This document shows, one piece after another, positions 16,247 to 24,528 of a stretch of DNA of 36,621 bases. Position 1 is the first letter of the stretch. Each line of letters starts with the position of its first letter. The DNA lies in assembly GCA_016869375.1 (NCBI GenBank), contig VGEH01000028.1, positions 1 through 36,621 on the forward strand. Direction: 5' to 3'. The notes under the pieces were generated by a model that was given only the letters and a program-made list of their open reading frames with translations, had not been told where the DNA came from and searched no databases. Position numbers and translations under genes: made by a program. This stretch comes from Alphaproteobacteria bacterium. GTDB lineage: Bacteria > Pseudomonadota > Alphaproteobacteria > SHVZ01.

Positions 16247-17929
16247 ATGGCCGCCTATCAGTACATCTACGTCATGAAAGGCCTCTCCAAGATCTATCCC
16301 GGGGGCAAGGAGATCCTGAAGGACGTCTGGCTGTCGTTCCTGCCCGGTGCCAAGATCGGCGTGCTCGGCGTCAACGGCTCGGGTAAGTCCACGGTCCTCC
16401 GCATCATGGCCGGCCTCGACAAGGAGTTCGGCGGCGAAGCCTGGGTCGCCGAAGGCGCCAAGGTGGGATACCTCGCCCAGGAGCCGCAGCTCGACGAGAC
16501 CAAGACCGTGATGGAGAACGTGGTCGAGGGCCTGGGCGAGGTCAAAGCCCTCGTCGACCGCTTCAACGAGGTCTCCGCCAAGTTCGGCGAGGAGATGAGC
16601 GACGATGAGATGAACGCGCTTCTGGCCGAGCAGGCGGAGCTGCAGGAGAAGATCGACGCGGTCAACGGCTGGGAGCTCGAGCGCACCATCGAGATCGCCA
16701 TGGACGCGCTGCGCTGCCCGCCGGGCGACGCCGAGGTGAAGACGCTCTCCGGCGGCGAGCGCCGCCGCGTGGCGCTCTGCCGCCTGCTGCTGCAGCGCCC
16801 GGACCTGCTGTTGCTGGACGAGCCGACCAACCACCTGGACGCCGAGTCCGTGGCCTGGCTGCAGCGCTTCCTCGCCGACTTCCCCGGCACGGTGGTGACC
16901 GTCACCCACGACCGCTACTTCCTCGACGAGGTCGCCGGGTGGATCCTCGAGCTCGACCGTGGCCGCGGCATTCCCTACGAAGGCAACTACTCCGGTTGGC
17001 TCGACCAGAAGAAGAAGCGCCTGGAACAGGAAGGCAAGCAGGAGCAGGCGCGCGTCCGCACTCTCGACCGCGAGCTCGAATGGGTGAAGCAGGGCGCCCG
17101 CGCGCGTCAGGCCAAGTCGAAGGCGCGCCTGGAGGCCTACGAGGCCCTGCTCGCCGAGAACCAGCAGAAGGCGCCCGAGAACGCGCAGATCGTCATCCCG
17201 CCGGGGCCGCGCCTCGGCAACGTCGTGATCGAGGCCGAGAAGCTGGTCAAAGGCTATGGCGACCGGATGCTGATCGAGAATCTCGACTTCCGCCTGCCGC
17301 CGGGCGGAATCGTCGGCGTCATCGGTCCCAACGGCGCCGGCAAGACGACGCTCTTCCGCATGCTGACCGATCAGGAGAAGCCGGATTCGGGAGCGCTCCG
17401 CCTCGGCGAGACCGTGGTGCTGAACTATGTCGACCAGTCGCGCGACAGCCTCGACGGCGACAAGACGGTTTTCCAGGAGATCTCCGGCGGCGTCGACGAG
17501 ATCGATCTGGGCCGGCGCAAGATGCCGAGCCGCGCCTATTGCGGCCTCTTCAACTTCAAGGGCGCCGATCAGCAGAAGAAGGTCGGCATCCTCTCCGGCG
17601 GCGAGCGCAACCGCGTGCACCTCGCCAAGATCCTGAGGAAGCCGAGCAACGTGCTGCTGCTCGACGAGCCGACCAACGACCTCGACGTCGACACGCTGCG
17701 CGCGCTCGAGGAGGGCCTGCTCGAATTCGCTGGCTGCGCGGTGGTCATCAGCCACGACCGCTGGTTCCTCGACCGAGTCGCCACCCACATCCTCGCCTTC
17801 GAAGGCGACAGCCATGTCGAGTGGTTCGAAGGCAACTACCAGGCCTACGAGGCGGACCGGAAGCGCCGCCTCGGCGCCGATGCAGACCAGCCGCACCGGA
17901 TCAAGTACAAGCCGCTGACTCGGAGCTGA
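16247..17929 (+). CDS. ettA: Energy-dependent translational throttle protein EttA (ABC-F)
   Basis: EttA binds the ribosomal E site and gates the first elongation step according to the ATP/ADP ratio; it is soluble with two ABC domains and no membrane helices. In the 560-residue product: Walker [10 protein letters not shown] (41-49) and GPNGAGKTT (about 360-368), signatures [10 protein letters not shown] and [13 protein letters not shown], Walker [13 protein letters not shown] and [12 protein letters not shown], and between the domains the charged linker with [21 protein letters not shown] typical of EttA. Start is ATG 16247; a TTG sits just before it. The amidase gene follows after 27 bases. 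Confidence 0.95.
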   Translation: MAAYQYIYVMKGLSKIYPGGKEILKDVWLSFLPGAKIGVLGVNGSGKSTVLRIMAGLDKEFGGEAWVAEGAKVGYLAQEPQLDETKTVMENVVEGLGEVKALVDRFNEVSAKFGEEMSDDEMNALLAEQAELQEKIDAVNGWELERTIEIAMDALRCPPGDAEVKTLSGGERRRVALCRLLLQRPDLLLLDEPTNHLDAESVAWLQRFLADFPGTVVTVTHDRYFLDEVAGWILELDRGRGIPYEGNYSGWLDQKKKRLEQEGKQEQARVRTLDRELEWVKQGARARQAKSKARLEAYEALLAENQQKAPENAQIVIPPGPRLGNVVIEAEKLVKGYGDRMLIENLDFRLPPGGIVGVIGPNGAGKTTLFRMLTDQEKPDSGALRLGETVVLNYVDQSRDSLDGDKTVFQEISGGVDEIDLGRRKMPSRAYCGLFNFKGADQQKKVGILSGGERNRVHLAKILRKPSNVLLLDEPTNDLDVDTLRALEEGLLEFAGCAVVISHDRWFLDRVATHILAFEGDSHVEWFEGNYQAYEADRKRRLGADADQPHRIKYKPLTRS

Positions 17930-17956
17930 CCCCGGGGGGCGGAGGAGGGGACAGCC

Positions 17957-19411
17957 ATGGCCGATCTCGCCTTCGAGCCCGCCCACGTGCTGGCCCGCAA
18001 GCTGCGCCGTCGCGAGGTCTCTTCCGAAGAGTTGATGCGGCTCTATCTCGACCGCGTCGCGCGGCACAACCCGATGATCAACGCCATCGTCGTCATGGAT
18101 GGCGACAAGGCTCTGGCCGAGGCGCGCGAGACCGATCGTGAGCTGGCGCGCGGCGAGGTGAGGGGGCCGCTGCACGGCCTGCCGATGACGGTGAAGGAGT
18201 CCTACGACGTCGCCGGCTGGAAGACGACCTGGGGCAATCCGGCCTGGAAGGACAATGTCGCGACCGCCGACGCCGCTGTCGTCGAGCGCCTGAAGCGTGC
18301 TGGCGCCATCATCTTCGGCAAGACCAACGTGCCGCTGCTCCTCGGCGACTTCCAGTCGACCAACGAGATCTACGGTCAGACCAACAATCCCTGGAACCTG
18401 GAACGCATTCCCGGTGGTTCCTCCGGCGGCTCGTCCGCGGCGCTCGCAGCGGGCCTGACTGGGCTTGAAGCCGGCAGCGATATCGGCGGCTCGCTGCGCA
18501 ACCCCGCGCATTACACCGGTACTTACGCGCACAAGCCGAGCTACGGCATCGTTCCGACGCGCGGGCAGATGCCGCCCGGCATCGTCGGCGCTGGCGATCT
18601 CTCGGTGGTCGGGCCGATGGGACGCGCGGCGGAAGACCTCGAGCTCGAGCTCGGCTTGATCGCCGGTGCCGACGGTGCCGAGGCGACGGCATGGAAGCTC
18701 GACCTGCCGCCGCCGACGGCGGATGGCTTCAAGGGTCTGCGGGTGGCGGTCTGGGCCGACGATCCGCGCTCGCCCGTCGATGCCGCGGTCGGCGACCGGC
18801 TGCAGGCGGCGGTGGACGCGATCGGCAAGGCCGGCGCCATCATCGATGACGAGGCGCGCCCCGACTTCGATATCGAGCTCGCGAACACCACCTATTTCCG
18901 GCTGTTGCGGGCGACAACCGCGGCGCGCCAGCCGAAGGATGTCTTCGACGGCTATTTGAAGAAGCTGCCGACGCTGAGCGAGGACGATCGCGGCTACTAC
19001 GCGACGGTGATCCGCGGTGCCACGCTCTATCACCGCGACTGGATCGGCTGGAACGAGACGCGCGCCAAGCTGCGCCGTGCCTGGGCGAAGTTCTTCGAGA
19101 GCTGGGACGTGCTGATCGCGCCCATCTGCCCGACCACGGCGTTTCCTCATATAGGCGAGCCCGACCGCGACGAGCGCTTCCTCACGATCAACGGCAAGCC
19201 GGTCGCCTATTCGAGCCAGCTTTTTTGGGCAGGGCTTCCGATCATGCCGTATCTGCCGGCCACCGCGGCGCCGGCGGGGCTCGCACGGGACGGGCTGCCT
19301 TCCGGACTTCAGATCATCGGCGCCTTCGGCCAGGACCGGACGACGATCGCCGCGTCGCAGTGGCTCGAGCGCCTGATCGGCGGCTTCACACCGCCGCCGG
19401 GCTGGAACTGA
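17957..19411 (+). CDS. Amidase-signature family hydrolase
   Basis: A 484-residue amidase with the Ser-cisSer-Lys triad: K80 (MTVKES), S155 (GGSSGGSS) and nucleophile S179 (GSDIGGSLRNPA). The spacings of 75 and 24 residues match the family. It hydrolyses an amide of unknown nature; it is not evidently GatA, as no gatB or gatC is adjacent and the GatA C-terminal features are missing. The start has GGAGGAGGGG upstream. It follows ettA closely and ends 4 bases before the convergent permease stop. No signal peptide, so cytosolic. Confidence 0.93.
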   Translation: MADLAFEPAHVLARKLRRREVSSEELMRLYLDRVARHNPMINAIVVMDGDKALAEARETDRELARGEVRGPLHGLPMTVKESYDVAGWKTTWGNPAWKDNVATADAAVVERLKRAGAIIFGKTNVPLLLGDFQSTNEIYGQTNNPWNLERIPGGSSGGSSAALAAGLTGLEAGSDIGGSLRNPAHYTGTYAHKPSYGIVPTRGQMPPGIVGAGDLSVVGPMGRAAEDLELELGLIAGADGAEATAWKLDLPPPTADGFKGLRVAVWADDPRSPVDAAVGDRLQAAVDAIGKAGAIIDDEARPDFDIELANTTYFRLLRATTAARQPKDVFDGYLKKLPTLSEDDRGYYATVIRGATLYHRDWIGWNETRAKLRRAWAKFFESWDVLIAPICPTTAFPHIGEPDRDERFLTINGKPVAYSSQLFWAGLPIMPYLPATAAPAGLARDGLPSGLQIIGAFGQDRTTIAASQWLERLIGGFTPPPGWN

Positions 19412-19415
19412 CGCC

Positions 19416-20165
19416 TCAGCCCGCCACGGCCAGGTAGAAGCCCTGGCTCAGATAGATGGCCGAGATCGTCACGATGATGCGCTGGCTCCAGGCGCGGAAA
19501 TTCGCGTCCGACATGCCTTCGAGGATCCGCCGCGAGAGCCAGGTGCCGACGATCGCGGTGGCGATAGCGACGACCATCAGTTCGGGCGCGACGTAGTTCT
19601 CGTCCGACACGATGATGCCGCCGAAATAGACCAGCTTGACGAAGTGGCCGAAGGTCTGGGCGACGGCCTTGGTCGAGACCTGCGCCTTCCGGCCCATGCC
19701 CGACTTGACGAAGAAGGCATCGAAGATCGGCCCGGAGACGCCGGCCAGAAGCTGCAGCACGGTGCAGACGAAGCCGCAGGCGGCTGCGTGCGTCGGCCTC
19801 AGCAGGTTCGGCATCAGGCGGTCGGGCATGGCGATCGCCATCAGCGGCGCGAGCCCGATGAAGATCAGCACGATCGCCTTGCTCGGTATGAACTGGATCG
19901 CGGCGAAGAGCGCGAGCGCCGCGACCGCGCCCGCCATATAGCCGGTGAACAGCTTCCAGATGATGTGCTCGCGCCAGAGCCAGGCGCGGGCCCCGTTCGA
20001 GGCGACCTGGGTGACGCCGTGCAGCACCATCGCGGCTGGCACCGGCAGCACTACAAGCAGGAGCCCCATCAGGACCATGCCGCCCGCCATGCCGAAGAGG
20101 CCGGACAGGAACGAGGTCGCGATGATCGAGGCGGCAAGGCCGAAGGCCAAGGGTACGCTCAACAT
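19416..20165 (-). CDS. TauE/SafE family (DUF81) permease
   Basis: A 249-residue integral membrane protein with about seven to eight helices and the opening FLSGLFGMAGGMVLMGLLL typical of TauE/SafE sulfite or organic-anion exporters, with a second repeat near the middle (LAGVSGPIFDAFF). The family transports sulfur-containing or other small anions; here the substrate is not known. It is divergent from a LysR gene across a gap of about 100 bases, a layout that often means the regulator controls it. Confidence 0.85.
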   Translation of the reverse strand: MLSVPLAFGLAASIIATSFLSGLFGMAGGMVLMGLLLVVLPVPAAMVLHGVTQVASNGARAWLWREHIIWKLFTGYMAGAVAALALFAAIQFIPSKAIVLIFIGLAPLMAIAMPDRLMPNLLRPTHAAACGFVCTVLQLLAGVSGPIFDAFFVKSGMGRKAQVSTKAVAQTFGHFVKLVYFGGIIVSDENYVAPELMVVAIATAIVGTWLSRRILEGMSDANFRAWSQRIIVTISAIYLSQGFYLAVAG

Positions 20166-20245
20166 TTCAACGGCTCCACCCGACTGACGCGTGCATCCTC
20201 TACCGATAGCTCTTGCACCGCAAAGGCATATATCTCAGTCTTAGG

Positions 20246-20260
20246 CCTAGAAAAACTAGG
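20246..20260. promoter_or_regulatory. Possible LysR operator (CCTAG-A5-CTAGG)
   Basis: A perfect inverted repeat with 5-bp arms lies 8 bases before the lysR ATG; TAGGCCTA at 20242-20249, itself a palindrome, overlaps its left arm. It is in the divergent TauE/lysR gap, where LysR regulators usually bind, and would suit autorepression by covering the lysR start region. It is not an exact T-N11-A box. Confidence 0.4.
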
Positions 20261-20267
20261 GGTGAGG

Positions 20268-21140
20268 ATGCGACGGCTGCCGTCCCTCAACGGTCTTCGC
20301 GCCTTTGAGGCTGCCGCCCGCCACGGCAGCTTCACTGCGGCCGGCGACGAGCTCGGCGTCAGCCAGGCCGCGGTCAGCCGGCTGGTCCGGCTGCTGGAAG
20401 CGCGGCTCAAGGTGCCGCTGTTCGAGCGGCGTGCGAACGGGCTCGAGCTGACCGTGCAGGGGCGCGCGTACCAGCCTGGTCTGACCGCGGCCTTCGACGG
20501 CATCGCCCGCCTGACCGAGCAGGTGACGCAGGCGCGCAACGACCGGGTTCTCACAGTCGGGGTCGGCCCGACCTTCGCGATACGCTGGCTTATCCCGCGG
20601 CTCGGCGACTTCCACCGCGCGCATCCGGACATCGAAGTGCGCCTGACGACCGGTGGCGCCGTGGTCTCGCTTCGCGACGACTGGACTTGCGGCGTGCAGC
20701 TCGGCGACGGTGACTGGCCGGGCTATGTTGCCGAGCCTTTGTTCTCTGCCGAGATGTTCCCGGTCTGCACGCCGGCTCTCGCGAAGAAGTTCAAGAGTCC
20801 CGCTGATCTCGCCGGGCCGATGCTGCTCGACGTCACGCACTCGACCGAGGATTGGACGCAGTGGCTCATCGCCGCCGGGCGCGAGACGCTCACCGCGCGC
20901 GGGCCTAGCTTCGGCACCTACGCTATGGCCCTCCAGGCGGCGCTCGATGGCGGCGGTGTCGCCATGGGTCTCAAGCCCTACGTCGTCGACGATCTCTACG
21001 CCAAGCGGCTGGTGCGGCCGTTCGAGCTTGCGGTGCCGAAGCGGCGCGCCTGGTATATCGCCTATCGTAGCGAGCGCGCGAAGGAAGCGGGCCTGATGGC
21101 CTTCCGTACCTGGCTGCACGAGGTCGCCCGCGGACGCTGA
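20268..21140 (+). CDS. LysR-family regulator (GcvA-like)
   Basis: The 290-residue protein has an N-terminal winged HTH ([48 protein letters not shown]) and a periplasmic-binding-like effector domain (about 95-290) of the GcvA type ([20 protein letters not shown]). Start is ATG 20268; a GTG at 20262 in frame is an alternative, and the much longer upstream frame is antisense to the permease and non-coding. It is divergent from the TauE/SafE gene and 10 bases before osmC, so it may control either. Confidence 0.9.
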   Translation: MRRLPSLNGLRAFEAAARHGSFTAAGDELGVSQAAVSRLVRLLEARLKVPLFERRANGLELTVQGRAYQPGLTAAFDGIARLTEQVTQARNDRVLTVGVGPTFAIRWLIPRLGDFHRAHPDIEVRLTTGGAVVSLRDDWTCGVQLGDGDWPGYVAEPLFSAEMFPVCTPALAKKFKSPADLAGPMLLDVTHSTEDWTQWLIAAGRETLTARGPSFGTYAMALQAALDGGGVAMGLKPYVVDDLYAKRLVRPFELAVPKRRAWYIAYRSERAKEAGLMAFRTWLHEVARGR

Positions 21141-21150
21141 GGAGGATGCC

Positions 21151-21597
21151 ATGACCGATGTCGTCGAAGCCGGCTGGATCGAGGTCCAGGAGACGCCCTC
21201 CGGGCGCTTCGTGCAGCGGATCCGTGCCGGCCGGCACACGCTGTCGGCGGACGAGCCGACCAGCGTCGGCGGCAACGACGAAGGGCCGAGCCCCTACGAT
21301 CTGCTCGCCTCGGCGCTGGGCGCCTGCACCTCGATGACCATAAGGATGTACGCGGAGCGCAAGGGCTGGCCGGTCGAGCGGATCACCGTTCGCCTGTATC
21401 ACGAAAAAGTGCATGCACGGGACTGCGCGGACTGCGAGGCCAAGCCCCAGAAGATTGACCGGATCGAGAGGCAGATTCGGCTGGAAGGACCGCTCGACGG
21501 CGAGCAGCGCAAGCGCCTGCTAGAGATCGCCGACAAGTGCCCGGTGCATCAGACGCTGACGCGGGCGAACGAGGTCACGACGACGCTGGTGGAATAG
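21151..21597 (+). CDS. OsmC-family protein
   Basis: A 148-residue OsmC/Ohr-fold protein with the two reactive-type cysteines C59 ([19 protein letters not shown]) and C130 ([10 protein letters not shown]), which in relatives reduce organic hydroperoxides. An extra CxxC-like pair C92/C95 (RDCADC) sits in the loop after HEKVHA; the same insertion is, as I recall, common in this subfamily. The start has GGAGGATGCC upstream. Co-transcribed with lysR; convergent with the DUF1330 gene. An antioxidant role is by family only. Confidence 0.9.
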   Translation: MTDVVEAGWIEVQETPSGRFVQRIRAGRHTLSADEPTSVGGNDEGPSPYDLLASALGACTSMTIRMYAERKGWPVERITVRLYHEKVHARDCADCEAKPQKIDRIERQIRLEGPLDGEQRKRLLEIADKCPVHQTLTRANEVTTTLVE

Positions 21598-21607
21598 CCG
21601 CAGGCAC

Positions 21608-21919
21608 TCAGACGCCGGCGGGGGGATTGGGTGAGTCGACGCCGTCGACGAGGAACAAGCGGCCGCTCGAGGCCGAGAGCCGGATCTTCAGGATCTCCTG
21701 GTACTCCGGCGAATTGTAGAAGCGCTTGGCCGCGGCGCGGTCGGGAAACTCGATGACGACGACGCGCTTCGGGGCCGAGCCTTCGATCGCCTCGCCATTG
21801 CCGCCGCGCACGATGAAGCGTCCGCCATGCTTGGCGATGACGCCCGGCGTCTGGGCGGTGTAGCGCTTATAGGATTCTGGATCGGTGATTTCGATCTCAC
21901 CGATGATGTAGGCCGGCAT
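21608..21919 (-). CDS. DUF1330 family protein
   Basis: A 103-residue protein with the ferredoxin-like DUF1330 pattern: MPAYIIGEIEITDPESYKRYTAQ, GGRFIVRGG, RVVVIEFPDRAAAKRFYNSPEYQEI. Function of the family is unknown (dimeric alpha/beta barrel fold). The start lies 4 bases after the mlaC stop, so it is probably the last gene of the mlaA-mlaC transcript; there is no obvious functional link. Confidence 0.92.
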   Translation of the reverse strand: MPAYIIGEIEITDPESYKRYTAQTPGVIAKHGGRFIVRGGNGEAIEGSAPKRVVVIEFPDRAAAKRFYNSPEYQEILKIRLSASSGRLFLVDGVDSPNPPAGV

Positions 21920-21923
21920 GCGC

Positions 21924-22535
21924 CTACCTCGTCTGCATGTTCTTCGTCTTGTCGCGCAGCGCCGTGAGCAGGCTTGCCACCTTGCCGCCGCCGCGCTGGA
22001 TCACCGAGGCGAACTCGGAGCGCTGGGTCACGCTCATGCTGACGGCCTCGATCACGACGTCGACGATCTTGAAGCCGCCTTCGCGCTCGGCGATGCGCCA
22101 GTCCAGCCTGATCGGCGGGCCGGCCGTGCGATTGACTTGGCTCGTCACGAGAAGCACGCGATCGTCCTCGGGGCGAGCATCGAGCACCGTCAAGGTTTCT
22201 CCAGAGTACTCGCTGAAGCGCCCGGCATAGGTGTGGACGATCAGATCTTCGAAAAGCCGAAGATACTCCTGCTGCTCGGCCTCGGTCGCGTCCCGCCAGT
22301 AGCGGCCGAGGACGAAGCGACCGATCGCGTCGACATCGAAGCCGCGCTTGAACAGCTCGCGGAACTTGGCGAGACGCTCGGGGCCCGCGGAACCCTTGTT
22401 GCCCATCACCTCGATCGCCTCGTTGGCGAGCCCACGGACGAACGTCTTTGCGGCCTCAGGCGCGGCCGCTCTCGCGGAGAGCGCGGGCAGGCAGAACGCC
22501 GCCGCGGAGGCCAGGAAAAGACGACGGTCCAGCAT
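21924..22535 (-). CDS. mlaC: MlaC-type phospholipid-binding periplasmic protein
   Basis: The 203-residue protein has an N-terminal signal with twin arginine (DRRLFLASAAAF), which may use Tat, and then the ttg2D/MlaC domain: FRELFKRGFDVDAIGRFVLGRYWRDATEAEQQEYLRLFEDLIVHTYAGRF. MlaC ferries phospholipids between the MlaA-porin complex and the inner-membrane MlaFEDB complex to keep outer-membrane asymmetry. It starts one base after the mlaA stop. No mlaD, E, F or B is nearby, so they must lie elsewhere. Confidence 0.92.
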   Translation of the reverse strand: MLDRRLFLASAAAFCLPALSARAAAPEAAKTFVRGLANEAIEVMGNKGSAGPERLAKFRELFKRGFDVDAIGRFVLGRYWRDATEAEQQEYLRLFEDLIVHTYAGRFSEYSGETLTVLDARPEDDRVLLVTSQVNRTAGPPIRLDWRIAEREGGFKIVDVVIEAVSMSVTQRSEFASVIQRGGGKVASLLTALRDKTKNMQTR

Positions 22536-22536
22536 G

Positions 22537-23310
22537 CTAGTTGGTCACGGCCGGTTGCGGCTGCTCCTGGATGATCAACGCCCTGTACTGGTCGAAGAAC
22601 ACGCGGGGCGTGGGTCGCGTTGCGCGGTTGCGAATCTCGTCGGCGCGGCGCTGACGGTAGATATCGCGGATCGCGGCATAGTAGTCGAGGGAGGTGCGTT
22701 CGAGGTCGTCGGTGGCCGGGATCGTGTCTACCCGCGCGGTGATCACTCGAGCGGCGGTGCGGCCGTAGATGAGGCCGTCCCACTGATTGTTCACCGAGAT
22801 CCAATAGACCGGGTCGATGAACCAATCGACAGCGATGCCGATGCCGTCGCGCGGGTTCGACGGCCCGATCAGCGGCAGCACCAGATACGGGCCTTCGGCG
22901 ATGCCCCACACGGCCAACGTCTGGCCGAAATCCTCGTCGTGGAACGGGATATGGGTGGCGACGTCGACAAGGCCGAGCGCCAACGTGTTGTAGAAGAATC
23001 GCTCGGTGGTCTCGCCGGCCCGCTTCCACTCGCCCTGCAGCAGGTCGTTGGCAAGGATTACCGGAGATTTCAGGTAATTGAGGAAATTGTTCACGGCTTT
23101 CTTGATCTCGGCCGGCATGACCTCGCGATAGGTGGACGCGATCGGTCGCACCAGCGCGACATCGATCGCCTGGTTCACCGCGAAGATGTGGCGGTTCAGC
23201 GGCTCGAACGGATCTCGCGCCTCATCGTTCATCGAGGCGCAACCGCTCAGGAGAGCGGCCGCGACAAGCGGAGCGGCCAAACGAGACATCAAGGAGCGGG
23301 CGCGGGCCAT
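22537..23310 (-). CDS. mlaA: MlaA (VacJ) lipoprotein
   Basis: The 257-residue protein has a lipoprotein signal ending LLSGC (Cys at residue 24 from the chosen start) and the VacJ core: DPFEPLNRHIFAVNQAIDVALVRPIASTYR, GEWKRAGETTERFFYNTLALGLVDVA, and GPYLVLPLIGPSNPRDGIG. MlaA extracts mislocalised phospholipid from the outer leaflet of the outer membrane. The start at 23310 (MARARS) puts a normal 23-residue signal before the Cys; 23346 and 23289 are alternatives. First gene of the mlaA-mlaC-DUF1330 run. Confidence 0.93.
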   Translation of the reverse strand: MARARSLMSRLAAPLVAAALLSGCASMNDEARDPFEPLNRHIFAVNQAIDVALVRPIASTYREVMPAEIKKAVNNFLNYLKSPVILANDLLQGEWKRAGETTERFFYNTLALGLVDVATHIPFHDEDFGQTLAVWGIAEGPYLVLPLIGPSNPRDGIGIAVDWFIDPVYWISVNNQWDGLIYGRTAARVITARVDTIPATDDLERTSLDYYAAIRDIYRQRRADEIRNRATRPTPRVFFDQYRALIIQEQPQPAVTN

Positions 23311-23357
23311 TCTGGGGATCTCTGAGGGGGACTTAGTAGCGCGCAATCGGTTGCCGA

Positions 23358-23431
23358 ACGGTTAATCCGAGCGAACCGTCCGGGTACCACAGGACCCATG
23401 AAAACGCCATACGGTTAGCCCCTTCAAGGGG
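23358..23431. other. Structured intergenic segment with competing hairpins
   Basis: ACGGTT occurs at 23358-23363 and at 23411-23416, and its complement AACCGT at 23374-23379 lies between them, so it can pair with either copy but not both. The longer arrangement would enclose GGGT/ACCC (23382-23397) and is followed by CCCC-TTCAA-GGGG (23419-23431). It lies upstream of the predicted promoter at 23466 on the plus strand and in the 5' leader region of mlaA on the minus strand. No known riboswitch consensus fits. Confidence 0.3.
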
Positions 23432-23465
23432 GTAGGACTCTCCCGCTGTGGCGGCAAAGCGACAG

Positions 23466-23507
23466 TTGCGCCCATAGACGCTTTCGCATATAAAGATGTC
23501 CTTATAT
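23466..23507 (+). promoter_or_regulatory. Promoter with SahR-like palindromic operator for the met operon
   Basis: TTGCGC (23466-23471) and TATAAA (23489-23494) are 17 bases apart, a good sigma-70 match. The -10 box is inside the near-palindrome ATATAAAGATGTCCTTATAT (23488-23507; arms ATATAA/TTATAT, inner GA..TC also symmetric). A repressor bound there would block RNA polymerase. Its position just before an ArsR-type gene suggests autoregulation. Confidence 0.7.
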
Positions 23508-23527
23508 CTTTGGAAGCGTCTGACTCA

Positions 23528-24526
23528 GTGGATCGCATTCTCACCATTCTCCGGGCTGCCGCCGAGCCGACCCGCCTTCGGCTTCTGGCTTTGCTGGCCG
23601 AGGCCGAGCTGACCGTCAGCGAACTCACTCAGGTACTGGGCCAGAGCCAGCCGCGGATCTCCCGTCACTTGAAATTGATGGGTGAGGCTGGCCTCCTTGA
23701 GCGCTACCAGGAGGGTAGCTGGGCCTTCTTCCGCCTGGTCGGGGGCGGGGCGGCGGCTGGTCTCGCGCGCGAGTTGGTGGCGGCGTTGCCGACCGAAGAC
23801 CCTACCTTACAGCGGGATCGCGCCCGTCTGCAGGAAATTCGCCGGGGGCGTGCCGAGGCGGCGTCTGCCTATTTCCGCGTCAACGCCCCCGACTGGCACC
23901 GCATCCGCTCGCTCCATATCGACGAGGGCGAGGTCGAATCGGCCCTCGCGCAGGCGCTGGAACTCGACGGGCAGGGCGGGCTCCTCGACATCGGTACGGG
24001 CACGGGCCGGATGCTCGAGTTGTTCGGGTCCAAGATCGAGCGCGGGCTGGGAATCGACGCCTCGCGCGAGATGCTTGCGGTCGCCCGCGCGAATCTCGAC
24101 AAGGCTGGGCTGCGTCATTGCTCGGTGCGACTCGCCGATATGTACACCCTGCCGATCGCGGACCGCAGCTTCGAGCACGTCATCATTCATCAGGTGCTGC
24201 ATTACTCCGAGCGGCCGGATCAGGCGGCGGCCGAGGCTGCCCGCGTGCTGGCTCCGGGCGGCCGCCTCGCCATCGTCGACTTCGCACCGCACGACCTGGA
24301 AGAACTCCGCCAGGACCACGCTCACCGCCGGCTCGGCTTCTCCGATGCCGAGATCCGGGGCTGGCTCAAGGCCGCCGGCCTCGCGCCGGAGCCGCCGATC
24401 CATCTCGCCGGGCGTCCCTTGACCGTCGGCATCTGGGTCGGCCGCCGGCCGGCCGAGTCGCAGAGCGGCCGCCGGCCGCGCAGTTCGCCGGCCAATGATC
24501 CAGCCCGCAACGCCCAGGGAGAGTAG
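23528..24526 (+). CDS. ArsR-type regulator fused to a SAM-dependent methyltransferase domain (SahR-like)
   Basis: The 332-residue protein has an ArsR/SmtB winged helix (1-90: LRAAAEPTRLRLLALLAEAELTVSELTQVLG, SQPRISRHLKL), and a class I methyltransferase domain with motif I LLDIGTGTG (152-160), ADMYTLP and VLAPGGRLAIVDFA. The ArsR part lacks the ELCVCDL metal-binding cysteines, so metal sensing is unlikely. It heads a metF-metH operon; the SahR regulators described in Proteobacteria sense S-adenosylhomocysteine and control such genes, so I infer the methyltransferase fold serves as SAH/SAM sensor. The start is the GTG at 23528 with GGAAG upstream; a TTG at 23510 would overlap the transcription start area. 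Confidence 0.88.
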   Translation: MDRILTILRAAAEPTRLRLLALLAEAELTVSELTQVLGQSQPRISRHLKLMGEAGLLERYQEGSWAFFRLVGGGAAAGLARELVAALPTEDPTLQRDRARLQEIRRGRAEAASAYFRVNAPDWHRIRSLHIDEGEVESALAQALELDGQGGLLDIGTGTGRMLELFGSKIERGLGIDASREMLAVARANLDKAGLRHCSVRLADMYTLPIADRSFEHVIIHQVLHYSERPDQAAAEAARVLAPGGRLAIVDFAPHDLEELRQDHAHRRLGFSDAEIRGWLKAAGLAPEPPIHLAGRPLTVGIWVGRRPAESQSGRRPRSSPANDPARNAQGE

Positions 24527-24528
24527 CG

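Noticed and set aside
16181-19150. 989-residue frame antisense to ettA and the amidase
   Set aside because: Both plus-strand genes are unmistakable; the antisense frame is a product of GC-rich third positions and has no domain.
23360-23465. SAM, SAH, cobalamin or glycine riboswitch before the met operon
   Set aside because: I compared the segment with remembered core motifs of these classes on both strands and found no match; the likely met promoter also lies downstream of it.
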